A stretch of DNA of 64,000 nt, from positions 1 to 64,000 of the forward strand of contig DAHUXN010000042.1 of the NCBI GenBank assembly GCA_027307115.1, written 5' to 3'. The position numbers and the translations under genes are program-made. This document shows, in pieces, positions 9,011 to 19,200 of the stretch. Position 1 is the first letter of the stretch. Each line of letters starts with the position of its first letter. The notes under the pieces are model-generated. The model did not search any database. It saw only the letters and a list, made by a program, of their open reading frames with translations, and was not told where the DNA came from. This DNA is from Acidobacteriota bacterium (GTDB taxonomy: Bacteria; Acidobacteriota; Terriglobia; Acidiferrales; UBA7541).

Positions 9011-9039
9011 TTGACAACTCGCTATGGCAACAATAACAT
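9011..9039 (+). promoter_or_regulatory. Putative sigma-70-type promoter for the 9129 gene
   Basis: A perfect TTGACA at 9011-9016 and TAACAT at 9034-9039 (4 of 6 to TATAAT) are separated by 17 bases. The promoter points at the gene starting at 9129. It also lies just upstream of the internally deleted MITE copy at 9073-9114, which would be transcribed into the 5' leader. Confidence 0.55.
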
Positions 9040-9064
9040 ACACCTTTTGATTTCGCAATATCTT

Positions 9065-9122
9065 TCCAGCGAGGGCAGTAGGTCGACCAAGGGAATTCAA
9101 ACTGACCCAGCACTCCCAGCGA
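9065..9122. mobile_element. MITE-like element, internally deleted copy 4, with flanking repeats
   Basis: The right half (about 9093-9114, GAATTCAAACTG then ACCCAGCACT) matches the right end of the full copies. The left end GGCAGTAGGTC (9074-9084) resembles the left end GGTAGTGGATC of copy 2. The interior is missing, leaving about 42 bp. TCCAGCGA (9065-9072) and CCCAGCGA (9115-9122) form flanking 8-bp direct repeats with one mismatch. It ends 14 bases before the start of the next gene and overlaps its likely ribosome-binding region. Confidence 0.55.
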
Positions 9123-9128
9123 GGCCAC

Positions 9129-9623
9129 GTGCCGGCGAAAAAACGCTTTGCGGCGACGACTCACAAGAAAGTGGTGATCTTGATGCTCGACGGCACGCGC
9201 GCACAGGGGTACTTGAATGCCAGCGACCTGGGCCAGCAGGAGACCGTCGAGCTCCTGAGTAATAGCGGCGAATACCAGACCCTGGAGCTCGCTACCATCA
9301 AGAGCATTCACTTTGTCCGCGAGTTCCGCGACGATTTTGAGCCTGAGCGTAAGGCATTTCTGAGCCGACCCAAGCTCGATGGCCTGTGGGTGCGCCTTAA
9401 GTTCCGCGACGATGACGTGCAGGAAGGGATTGTCGCCAACGACTTGCTTGACTTGCTTGTAAACGGCGTGCGCCTGACGCCGCCTGATCTCCACGGGAAT
9501 AGCTTGTGGATTTTCATTCCGCGCACAGCGCTTGCCGAAATGAAAGTCCTGGGTGTCGTCGGCGTCGCGCGACGCCAGCCCGCCGCCACAGCCGACAAGC
9601 AGCCTAAATTGTTCAGTGAGTGA
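9129..9623 (+). CDS. Conserved two-repeat beta-rich protein (DUF6982-like), function unknown
   Basis: 164 residues, cytoplasmic, no signal or membrane segment. I recognise it only as resembling a conserved acidobacterial family (DUF6982-like); that name is from memory. The protein reads as two similar halves. Residues ~13-62 (VVILMLDGTRAQGYLN to LATIKSIHFV) and ~85-145 (LWVRLKFRDDDVQEGIV to FIPRTALAEMKVLGVV) share hydrophobic strand, D-G/D-D turn, a Gly-containing strand and a terminal hydrophobic strand, as in Sm-like or PilZ-like barrels. The start is GTG at 9129. It is bracketed by two copies of the MITE-like element. Confidence 0.7.
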   Translation: MPAKKRFAATTHKKVVILMLDGTRAQGYLNASDLGQQETVELLSNSGEYQTLELATIKSIHFVREFRDDFEPERKAFLSRPKLDGLWVRLKFRDDDVQEGIVANDLLDLLVNGVRLTPPDLHGNSLWIFIPRTALAEMKVLGVVGVARRQPAATADKQPKLFSE

Positions 9624-9676
9624 CCGCATTCCCGTACAGCAAATTGCTCCCTCGTTTCAGACAGCCGAGTTGATGT

Positions 9677-9760
9677 ACATTTTCGGTAGTGGATCAGTTT
9701 GAATTTTGACTCTTCGTGTCACGATCAAGAAAATTCAAATTGACCCAGCGCTACATTTTC
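9677..9760. mobile_element. MITE-like hairpin element, copy 2, with exact 8-bp flanking repeats
   Basis: The element is 9685-9752 (68 bp), flanked by identical ACATTTTC at 9677-9684 and 9753-9760. CAGTTTGAATTTT (9695-9707) pairs with AAAATTCAAATTG (9730-9742). The centre holds CGTGTCACG, a second small palindrome. It lies 36 bases upstream of the lpxD start, so it is probably part of the lpxD promoter or leader region. Confidence 0.8.
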
Positions 9761-9795
9761 AGCGAAAGAGTCACAAGACGGGCTGGAGGATAGAA

Positions 9796-10824
9796 ATGAA
9801 ACTCGGAGAAATCGCCGCGCGGTTGAAATGCACGCTGGAAGGCGACGCCGATATCGAAATCAGCGGAGTGGCAGGGATCGAGGAGGCCCAGCCGGGCCAG
9901 CTTACTTTCCTCGCCAATCGGCGTTACCGGCTCGCCGCGTCAAAAACGCACGCTTCGGCGATCATCGTGCCGCAAAACGAGGAGGGACTAACGCTTCCCT
10001 GTCTTCGTGCCGGCGATCCTTATTTGACGTTCGCGCATGCCATCGAACTTTTCTACGCTTCTCCGCGCTATGCTCCCGGCGTTCATCCGACCGCCGTGAT
10101 TGCCAAGTCAGCAAGCATCGGCGCCGGCGCTCACGTCGGCCCTTATTGCTTTGTCGACGATGATGTGACGATCGGGGCAAACGCGGTGCTGCATAGCTTC
10201 GTCAGCGTGTATCGCGGCGCGCGCATCGGCGACGACTTTTTCGCGCACAGTCACGTTGCCGTCCGCGAGCGGTGCCAGATCGGCCATCGTGTGATCTTGC
10301 AGAATGGCGTGGTAATCGGCGGCGACGGCTTCGGCTTCGCGCGCCAGCATGACGGCCGATGGTACAAAATCCAGCAATCGGGAATCACTGTTGTCGATGA
10401 TGATGTGGAAATTCAGGCCAACAGCGCTGTCGACCGCGCCACGGTGGGCGAAACGCGCATTGGACGCGGCACGAAACTCGATAATCTTGTTCAGGTGGGA
10501 CACGCGTGCGCCATCGGCGAAGACTCGCTTCTTTGCGGACAAGTGGGACTTGCGGGCTCGACCGTCGTGGGCAACCGCTGCATTCTTGCCGGCCAGGCCG
10601 CATGCGCGGGACACTTGCACATGGGCGACGGCTCAATCCTGACGGCACAAAGCGCGGTCTCGCACGATATTCCCGCGGGCGCGACGTATTCCGGTTCACC
10701 AGGTATCGAGAATAAGATCTGGCTGCGCTCCGTGGCGATTTTCAATCACTTGCCAGAATTGCAAAAGACAGTCCGAGAACTGGAACGCGAGGTCGAGCAG
10801 CTTCGCGCGCAATTACAGAAATGA
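9796..10824 (+). CDS. lpxD: UDP-3-O-(3-hydroxyacyl)glucosamine N-acyltransferase
   Basis: Third step of lipid A synthesis: transfers a 3-hydroxyacyl chain to the 2-amino group of the UDP-glucosamine intermediate, in the cytoplasm. 342 residues. An N-terminal uridine-binding domain (LGEIAARLKCTLEGD) is followed by a left-handed beta-helix of hexapeptide repeats, and a C-terminal coiled helix LQKTVRELEREVEQLRAQL. The catalytic His is expected at H236 in LVQVGHACAIG. The start is ATG 9796 with GGAGG ending seven bases upstream; reading further upstream would translate through MITE copy 2. Other lpx genes are not in the window. Confidence 0.95.
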   Translation: MKLGEIAARLKCTLEGDADIEISGVAGIEEAQPGQLTFLANRRYRLAASKTHASAIIVPQNEEGLTLPCLRAGDPYLTFAHAIELFYASPRYAPGVHPTAVIAKSASIGAGAHVGPYCFVDDDVTIGANAVLHSFVSVYRGARIGDDFFAHSHVAVRERCQIGHRVILQNGVVIGGDGFGFARQHDGRWYKIQQSGITVVDDDVEIQANSAVDRATVGETRIGRGTKLDNLVQVGHACAIGEDSLLCGQVGLAGSTVVGNRCILAGQAACAGHLHMGDGSILTAQSAVSHDIPAGATYSGSPGIENKIWLRSVAIFNHLPELQKTVRELEREVEQLRAQLQK

Positions 10825-10910
10825 TTCACAGAAATCGCTGAGCGAGGTCGTCAAATCGCACATAGACAGAGACTAAACGAGAGGAAGACAAAGTAGCCTC
10901 CGCACCGACG

Positions 10911-12653
<1,743 letters not shown>

Positions 12654-12709
12654 CGCGGCGCGAACTTGCGCGGTCACACCTTCCGACTTTGAATATTTGA
12701 AGAAGCGTC

Positions 12710-12792
12710 CGGGAATTCGATATTGGCCAGTTTGAATTTTGACTCCTTCCGTAACGATCAAGAAAATTCAAACTGACTCACCACCGGAAATT
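12710..12792. mobile_element. MITE-like hairpin element, copy 3, with 8-bp flanking repeats
   Basis: The element is 12718-12784 (67 bp). CAGTTTGAATTTT (12728-12740) pairs exactly with AAAATTCAAACTG (12763-12775). Flanking repeats are CGGGAATT (12710-12717) and CGGAAATT (12785-12792), one mismatch. It fills the gap between two convergent genes and could act as a transcript end, although it has no T-tract. Confidence 0.75.
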
Positions 12793-12797
12793 CGAGC

Positions 12798-13790
12798 CTA
12801 CTGCTGGCCTGGATCTTGCGGTCCAGCGGGCGGCGCTTTTTTCTCCGCTTCGTGTTGCAGCGCTATTTCGCGCTGCGCGTCCTGCTGGCGTCCGGTGCGC
12901 GCATAGGCAATCGCGAGTTGATAGTGACCGGCGGGATCTCCGGGCTCCATCTTCACGTATTTTTCGAGCGGCGAAATTGCGTCGGAATTCTTGCCGGCGG
13001 CATTGAGCGACATGCCGAGTCCCAGGAACGCCTCGGAAAAACCGGCGTCCAGTTTCGCGGCACGGGAGAAATGATCAATCGCTTCGTCCCATTGCTGCGC
13101 CTGGCGCGCTAGATCGCCCAGCATGAACTCCGCAGAGGCCGCGCCGGGATCGATCTTCAATTCCGCTTCAAATTCTTTTTTCGCGTCGTCAGCGGTCGTG
13201 GCGGTCGGCGGTCCTGCCAGAATAATGCGGCCTATGCGATAATGAATTCCGGGCTGGCCAGGGTATTTCTCCAGAATCTTGCGGTATTCGGCGGCCGCCT
13301 CGTCCAATTTTCCGTGCGATTCAAGCCCCTCGGCATCCAATTCCTGCGCTTCCGCGGAGGTGGGAGCCGTCGCGGCGAGTTCTTGCGCTGCGCGTGATGC
13401 TAGTTCGGAGTAAAAGTGCGTCGCTGTGTACAGGACTTTGGGATCGTGCGGGAATTCACGGCGCAGCAATACCAGTGCATCGACGATTGCATCTTCTTGG
13501 TAGACACTCATTCCGCATTGCGCTGTGGCCATTTCCACGTCATACCTGATTTTTCTTCCGACAATATGCGGGATTGCCTTCCGCAGAAGCGGCAGCGCTT
13601 CGTTGCAGCGACCCTGTTCGGCGAGTTGGAGGCCGCGTTGAGCGGACGCGGTGGCATCGTATGCCGCCGGCTTCTTTGAGGTTTGCGCGGCGGAACAATT
13701 CGCAAGCAATCCCACCGCGAGAACCGCGGCTAGAATTATCTCCACACTTTTATTCGTCGCATCAAGGCATGCTTGGGAGAAATATCGCAT
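12798..13790 (-). CDS. Tetratricopeptide-repeat protein, exported
   Basis: 330 residues. A signal-type hydrophobic segment (IILAAVLAVGLLANC) near residues 18-33 suggests export; NC is a poor lipobox, so lipoprotein status is uncertain. The remainder is helical TPR pairs, clearest at DAEGLESHGKLDEAAAEYRKIL, FMLGDLARQAQQWDEAIDHF, FLGLGMSLNAAGKNSDAI and HYQLAIAYARTGRQQDAQRE. The tail is Lys/Pro-rich. Probable role: protein-protein scaffold. It lies 7 bases upstream of the end of the GH31 gene's neighbourhood on the same strand, downstream of the GH31 gene. Confidence 0.82.
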   Translation of the reverse strand: MRYFSQACLDATNKSVEIILAAVLAVGLLANCSAAQTSKKPAAYDATASAQRGLQLAEQGRCNEALPLLRKAIPHIVGRKIRYDVEMATAQCGMSVYQEDAIVDALVLLRREFPHDPKVLYTATHFYSELASRAAQELAATAPTSAEAQELDAEGLESHGKLDEAAAEYRKILEKYPGQPGIHYRIGRIILAGPPTATTADDAKKEFEAELKIDPGAASAEFMLGDLARQAQQWDEAIDHFSRAAKLDAGFSEAFLGLGMSLNAAGKNSDAISPLEKYVKMEPGDPAGHYQLAIAYARTGRQQDAQREIALQHEAEKKAPPAGPQDPGQQ

Positions 13791-13804
13791 GACAGATTAT
13801 ACCG

Positions 13805-16039
13805 CTAGAACGCGACCTGAATCGGACGACCTTCGAACACAATCTGGCGCGTTGCTTGCTCGAGCTTCACTTCGATTTGCCGCCGCGCGGGCGGCAACAT
13901 GCGCGAGCCTTCGGCAAGATGCAGCGACAAAATGCGCCGCGAATCATTCCACGCCATCTTGATCCCCATCCATTCGCCCTTGCGATAGTTGAAAGACCTG
14001 CCGTCGTCTTCATAAAGAGAAAACGAGCCATCCACTCCGGGATAGATGGTGACCGAGAGCGGCGTATTCACTTTCTCGCTTGTATATTGCTTCACTGGGC
14101 CCAGCGGCAAGATGGCTCCCGCGCGAACGTACAGCGGCATCGTCTCCAAGTCCACATCGCGCTCTATTTCGCGGCCGCCTTCTGCGCGCTCACCTGTCCA
14201 GAAATCGTACCAGCTCCCGCGAGGCAGATAGACGCGCCGCGAAGTCGCGCCTTTTTCAAACACGGGCGCGACGAGCACGTCCCTGCCCCACAGATATTCA
14301 TCATCGCGAGCGACCGCCACGGGATCGTCGGGATAATGCAGCCACAGCGCGCGCATGATCGGCATGCCGGTGGTCGCGCATTCGCGCACCGCGCTGTATA
14401 AGTACGGCAGCATGCGGTAACGAAGCTCCATATATTTGCGGCAAATGGGCTCAACCTGCGTGTTGTGCAACTGGCTCGCGTCGGGAATCGCCGCGCCTCC
14501 GTAGTTGTTGATCTCGACGGGCCCCGGGTCGCCTGTGTCCCAACCCCATGGCAATCGCAATTTCCATGTCCGCCCGTGGCAGCGAAACAGCGTGCAGAAC
14601 GCGCCAAACTGGAACCACCTCAGATAAAGCTCGGCGGTGAATTCCTTTGTGGGAACGAAGCCGCCAATGTCCGTGCCCCAGTAGGGAATGCCCGACAGCG
14701 CCGTGTTGATCGCATTCGGTATGTGAACTTTCAACGTTTCCCACGTTGAGTACACGTCGCCGGACCACAAAAACGAAGCATAACGCTGCATGCCCGCGTA
14801 TCCGTTGCGATGCAACGCGTAGGGGCGTTCATTGGGGCGATCGATCTGCGGACCCTCCCAGTACATTCGATTGCGCGTCAGCCGCGACGCGATATCCAGA
14901 GGATCACCTTCGTCGGGCCACCAGCCGTCGACGCCCAGTGCAAAATCTTTGCGGTGCGCGTCCCAGTAACAGCTCGCTTCCTCTTCGTCGAACCGCGCGA
15001 GGCCGCATGGATCGTGAACTGTTCCGCGAAGCTTCCGCGTCAGGATCACCACGTGAAGGACGGCGCGGAAATTATCCTTGTGGAATTCGTCGAGGATTTC
15101 CTTTGGGTCGGGAAATACGCGCGAATTCCAGGAGAACGATCCGTTTTCGGTGTTCCATCCCGATGGACAGAAACCTGTCCCCAAATAAATCAACGCGTCG
15201 CACGGAAGTTTCTTCTCACGAAACGTTTTCGCCTCGGTCAGAATTTCCTCGCGACTCGCAAGCGTGCGGTGAGATTGTTGATAACCCAGCGACCACAGCG
15301 GCGGCATTTCCGCGTGCCCGGTAAGGCGCGCGTATTCCGCCATGATTGTTGCGGGCTCGCGCGATGCCACGAAAAAAATATCGAGCGGAAGCGCGGCGTC
15401 CGGACTCGCCGGCAAAAATTTGCTTTCAGCGCCCGTAAAGTCGAACGTGCCGAACGGTTGATGGATGAACATCGCCCACCCCGCGGTTCCAATGAGCCAC
15501 GGAATCGGCACGCGGCCGCCGTGCGTCGCGAGATTGTAGCCTCCCTGACCGCTGCGCATCGTTTCAATCGAGCCGCGCCGGTCAAATTGCGGGCCGCCCT
15601 CGCCGAGCGCTAGAATCGGCGACTCTCCGGTGACGAACGAAACGACGCCCGTCTCTTCGTCTACGGTGATCTTCTGAATCGGCTCAGCCGCGGCCGTCTC
15701 GATTGTGAAAGTGAGCGGCGCGGGGGTGATGCGCAGATTTACATCGCCGAGTTTGATGGTTCGCGCGCCCGCTGCTCCGCGCATCGTTGCAACCGGCGTC
15801 CCCCAAGACTCGCGCACAAGCGATCCATCCGTGGGAATCGTCGCGACGCGACCATTCTTAATCGGCAGGATGCTCAGCCGGAATGTATGCTTGCTTGTCG
15901 AGCCAATTTGGATTTCAACATCCTGGCCGGCAATGTGCAGGCTGTTCTCGGCGCGCACTTGTTCGTCGGGCAGCAGAAAAGCTGCACACGCCGCGCTCAT
16001 ACCTTTCAAGACTTCCCTGCGGTCGTATCTCTTTTTCAT
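13805..16039 (-). CDS. Glycoside hydrolase family 31 alpha-glycosidase, Tat-exported
   Basis: Retaining alpha-glycosidase or transglycosidase; alpha-glucosidase and alpha-xylosidase are both possible. The protein begins MKKRYDRREVLKGMSAACAAF, a Tat-type signal. An N-terminal beta-sandwich is followed by the (beta/alpha)8 barrel. The expected nucleophile is D376 in DGWWPDEGDP and the acid/base D428 in FLWSGDVYSTW; WGTDIGGF and RCHGR also fit GH31. A C-terminal beta domain ends the protein. I chose ATG 16039, which makes the Tat motif N-terminal; an upstream ATG at 16090 would overlap the previous gene by 28 bases. It is downstream of the DUF5695-like gene in a probable operon. Confidence 0.9.
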   Translation of the reverse strand: MKKRYDRREVLKGMSAACAAFLLPDEQVRAENSLHIAGQDVEIQIGSTSKHTFRLSILPIKNGRVATIPTDGSLVRESWGTPVATMRGAAGARTIKLGDVNLRITPAPLTFTIETAAAEPIQKITVDEETGVVSFVTGESPILALGEGGPQFDRRGSIETMRSGQGGYNLATHGGRVPIPWLIGTAGWAMFIHQPFGTFDFTGAESKFLPASPDAALPLDIFFVASREPATIMAEYARLTGHAEMPPLWSLGYQQSHRTLASREEILTEAKTFREKKLPCDALIYLGTGFCPSGWNTENGSFSWNSRVFPDPKEILDEFHKDNFRAVLHVVILTRKLRGTVHDPCGLARFDEEEASCYWDAHRKDFALGVDGWWPDEGDPLDIASRLTRNRMYWEGPQIDRPNERPYALHRNGYAGMQRYASFLWSGDVYSTWETLKVHIPNAINTALSGIPYWGTDIGGFVPTKEFTAELYLRWFQFGAFCTLFRCHGRTWKLRLPWGWDTGDPGPVEINNYGGAAIPDASQLHNTQVEPICRKYMELRYRMLPYLYSAVRECATTGMPIMRALWLHYPDDPVAVARDDEYLWGRDVLVAPVFEKGATSRRVYLPRGSWYDFWTGERAEGGREIERDVDLETMPLYVRAGAILPLGPVKQYTSEKVNTPLSVTIYPGVDGSFSLYEDDGRSFNYRKGEWMGIKMAWNDSRRILSLHLAEGSRMLPPARRQIEVKLEQATRQIVFEGRPIQVAF

Positions 16040-16062
16040 GCGCTCGTTCGCCTTGAACTCTC

Positions 16063-18855
16063 CTATTGTTTTCCCCGCAACTCCAACCATGTGGTTCCCT
16101 TGTGCAACGGAACAACATAAGCTCCGCGTTCAAGCTTGAACGACTTATCGAGTTGATACGCGCCGACGCCTTTTATTTTCGCGGGCTGCTCCACGCGCAG
16201 AAAAGCTGTTGGCGTGTATTGCGTCGCGGGCGCAAGTCCAAGTCGCACGACGCCGGTTTTGGAATTTATCTCCACCGCGTCGAAGTTTCCCGCGTCAAGC
16301 GTCAGCCATAGGCCCAGGGACGCCACGTACACACGCATGCGAAACGAATCGAGCGGCGTCACTCTGATGGCATTGCCCTGGGTTTTAATGTTCCCGCCGA
16401 ACGCGAGCCAGCCGAATTCGGGGTGATCCACAATATATGTAGCTGTGTTCAACGCGTGGCCGAAGAAATTCGGGCCATAATCGCCCGAGTATGGATCGAA
16501 TTTCAGCATGTCCGGAAACGCGTGGAACGCGGCTGACGCGAATCCCTGCTGATCGATATCCGTAAGCGCTCCCATCGTGCCGCCGTAGCCAACGCGCAAG
16601 AGATAGAAGTCGTCCGGGTGTTCGCGATATTCAGCAAGCAGCGGAATCGCATTGATGCCCGACCCGTAATGATGGAGTTGCCGCTCGAGCCGCTGGACTT
16701 TCGCGGCGTAAACAAAATCCCAATAACGCCGCGCGCTGCCGTTGTATCCCCAGCTTGGTATCGTTGGGTCATAGCCGAGGATCGCGTTCAACGTCACATC
16801 GGCCTTCTCGTGGTATCCGAAGTACTTCATCCACGCGTAGACTTCTTCCTGGCCTGTTGAGTCCCACGGCATTTCGCTGCCGAACGGGTACGCTTCTTCT
16901 TTCCAGCGATCGGCACGGGCGCGCATTTTTGACTCCAAGTCGTCGGCTTGCGCCGTCATTCCTTCGCGCCGTAGGTCGGTCATGATTTTCAGAAATATAT
17001 CGCCTTCCATCTGCCCGAACCGCGCCAGGCCCGGCGCATCGTTCGTCATCGCAACGGAAGTTTCGTAGGCATGAGTCAGATACCATTGCCAAGGATGGTC
17101 GGTGACAAGGCCTTGATGGTCACGCGCCAAGCGATAAAGCACCCAATACGCCGCCGCGACGTGCGGGTAATTGTAGGAACGGTCCACCGCCTCTGATGCC
17201 TTTTTGTTCCAACTCGTCCAACTACTCCAATCAAGGTCGCTCCGGTAGTAACCCCACGGCAATTCATTCGGCTGATAGTAGAAGAGACTCTTTCGCACGC
17301 CGTATTTCTCGGGCCCGTTTTTGTACTGTATGCCGCCCCACAAAACGCCGTCGACAAACTGCTGATACTTGGCCAGCTCTTCCTTATCCGGCTGCCCAAA
17401 TTCCTTCATAATCGCGGCCAGCCACGAGCCTGCGCCGCCTTCGTCGCTAAGCCCGGCAATCCACACACGGCTGTCTTGCGTGACGATCTGATTTACTTCG
17501 CGGTCGTACGTCATCACCGAAGGACTGCGGTGGAACGGATCCTTGGGATCGACAAACCACTGCTTCGTTGTCAGAAAATTCCCCAGATCGGAGACCACCT
17601 GCGATTCCGGCTTGATTACGAAATAATTGATTGTCTGAACCAGGCCGTCTTCGTAAGTGATTGTCAGGCGCGAGCGGCCCCACGTGCGGCCCTTCAGCGC
17701 GAATAATTGCCAGCCGCCGCGAGTGCGCGCAGTCTTGTGGATATCAATCGCCCCGCTTGGTTCCACCGCCATGGATTTCACGCTCTTCCCATATTTCAAA
17801 AACAGGCGGGCGTCGATGTCCATCGGCAGGACGTAACCAGGAACGCCGACTGCGACTGGGCGGTCATTTGCGGTAAGCGTTTTCTCGATGTGCCGAATCG
17901 AATCGGCAAGAAGAAATTTGACGCCGTATGTTTTCGACTCGCCGGGGGCGAGGCTGAGCATGGTCGGCGGATTCCACGGTTGGGCACTCTTCCACTCGTT
18001 TTCCGCGTACGCTTCGCTGTGCACCATCCACTCATAAAAACCTTCGAAGGTCACCCAGCGCGGCGTGGGATCGCTGAAGATTGGCACCGTTCCATTGACT
18101 CTTCGTTTGTTGAGGATCGGGTTGTACGCCTCGAACGGCGTCTTGCCATAAGGGACAACCACCAAAGCGGGTCCGTGCCCGTTGAGCCGAGTCACTTGCA
18201 GGTAGCCCGCATCTTCTCCAATGTAGGGATCGTAGAACGAGCAAATCTCGTGCGCTTGGGCAAGCGAGCGATTGTTCATCACGTTGTTAAAAACCATCGG
18301 AATACCCAGTGCGCCGACCTGCACTGTCTGTGTCGTCTTGTTTTTTAGTGTGAAGCGCAGCACAAGCTGGCCGCGGTCAATGGCCCACTCGCGCGTCACG
18401 TCGAGCGGGAAATCCTGCGGAAATGTTGGCGTCAGATCGGCGGCGGCGAGAATTTCGGCGGATGTCGGCAGAGCCGTGACAGGCGTGCGTTCAACGGCCG
18501 TGGAATAACTCTTCCATTCGCCCGCGCTCCCCAGTCGCAAGCGCAAATCGAGATCGCCGAGATGGTAGTAGCCGTTCTGCGAGCGCGCCACAAGCAAATC
18601 GCCGGGAGTGAAATCGAAGCCGCCGGCCCCTTTGGGTTTCAGCGCCGCAATCGTTTGCGACGAACGCACCAGGCTCAAATCAAAGTCAGGCGTGTCGAGA
18701 TTAATGATTCCCTGGTCCAGCATCGGCCCGGGCGTTGCGGGCGCCTGCGTGCGCCCTTGCGCTGAGGGTTCGCGGTATCGCATTGGGGCGAAAATCAATG
18801 CAAGGCAAAACAACGCAATTGCTTTCGCAAATCGAATTCGGCGACGACTTTTCAT
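16063..18855 (-). CDS. Large secreted protein, DUF5695-like, probable carbohydrate-active
   Basis: About 930 residues. The start MKSRRRIRFAKAIALFCLALIF is a Sec-type signal, with GAGGA eight bases upstream; a longer start at 18891 adds only 12 residues. The sequence MLDQGIINLDTPDFDLSLV and ALKPKGAGGFDFTPGD resembles DUF5695 proteins (name from memory). An N-terminal beta domain is followed by a helical region with aromatic-rich motifs (NELPWGYYRSDLDW, YPHVAAAYWVLYRLARDH, GFASAAFHAFPDMLKFDPYSGDYG) that suggest an alpha/alpha toroid like those of some glycosidases. Function is inferred from the neighbouring GH31 and six-hairpin genes. Confidence 0.75.
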   Translation of the reverse strand: MKSRRRIRFAKAIALFCLALIFAPMRYREPSAQGRTQAPATPGPMLDQGIINLDTPDFDLSLVRSSQTIAALKPKGAGGFDFTPGDLLVARSQNGYYHLGDLDLRLRLGSAGEWKSYSTAVERTPVTALPTSAEILAAADLTPTFPQDFPLDVTREWAIDRGQLVLRFTLKNKTTQTVQVGALGIPMVFNNVMNNRSLAQAHEICSFYDPYIGEDAGYLQVTRLNGHGPALVVVPYGKTPFEAYNPILNKRRVNGTVPIFSDPTPRWVTFEGFYEWMVHSEAYAENEWKSAQPWNPPTMLSLAPGESKTYGVKFLLADSIRHIEKTLTANDRPVAVGVPGYVLPMDIDARLFLKYGKSVKSMAVEPSGAIDIHKTARTRGGWQLFALKGRTWGRSRLTITYEDGLVQTINYFVIKPESQVVSDLGNFLTTKQWFVDPKDPFHRSPSVMTYDREVNQIVTQDSRVWIAGLSDEGGAGSWLAAIMKEFGQPDKEELAKYQQFVDGVLWGGIQYKNGPEKYGVRKSLFYYQPNELPWGYYRSDLDWSSWTSWNKKASEAVDRSYNYPHVAAAYWVLYRLARDHQGLVTDHPWQWYLTHAYETSVAMTNDAPGLARFGQMEGDIFLKIMTDLRREGMTAQADDLESKMRARADRWKEEAYPFGSEMPWDSTGQEEVYAWMKYFGYHEKADVTLNAILGYDPTIPSWGYNGSARRYWDFVYAAKVQRLERQLHHYGSGINAIPLLAEYREHPDDFYLLRVGYGGTMGALTDIDQQGFASAAFHAFPDMLKFDPYSGDYGPNFFGHALNTATYIVDHPEFGWLAFGGNIKTQGNAIRVTPLDSFRMRVYVASLGLWLTLDAGNFDAVEINSKTGVVRLGLAPATQYTPTAFLRVEQPAKIKGVGAYQLDKSFKLERGAYVVPLHKGTTWLELRGKQ

Positions 18856-19200
18856 TCCGCCATCCTCATCTTCTCTCTCAACTCCATGCATTCCGGACTC
18901 GCAGGAAACAGCACTATCTTGCTGCAGAGGCGATAAGTCAATCTCTGATGGACTCGCCGGTACTGTTATTTCCGTTCAGTTCCACTACGCCTCCGCGACA
19001 GTGGCGCGCAAGCAGGCGATGAACATTTTTCGTTCACCTCACGTCTTCTTTCAAACGCGCTTTCCATTCTTGAACTATTCCTCGAACCCAAGAAAACGTT
19101 TACACGCGCCCTGCGGAGTATGGTACAAATCCCCCGCTGGAGCGAAGCCAAAACTTTTCAAGGCGATTTTCGTCAGCAGGCTAGCTCAGGAAGGGGCATC
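18856..19200. promoter_or_regulatory. 345-base divergent control region of the glycan locus
   Basis: Separates the minus-strand DUF5695/GH31 pair from the plus-strand gene at 19201. It must hold the promoters of both units. It contains a LacI-type operator candidate (19092-19105) and an inverted repeat TGAAC...GTTCA at 19020-19036. No convincing ORF is present. Confidence 0.6.
19092..19105. promoter_or_regulatory. Candidate LacI-family operator
   Basis: GAAAACGTTTACAC is centred on ACGTTT and matches the palindromic LacI/CcpA-type operator TGTAAACGTTTACA except at the left edge. It lies about 100 bases upstream of the 19201 start, between two carbohydrate units. No LacI-family gene is in the window, so the regulator would be encoded elsewhere. 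Confidence 0.4.
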
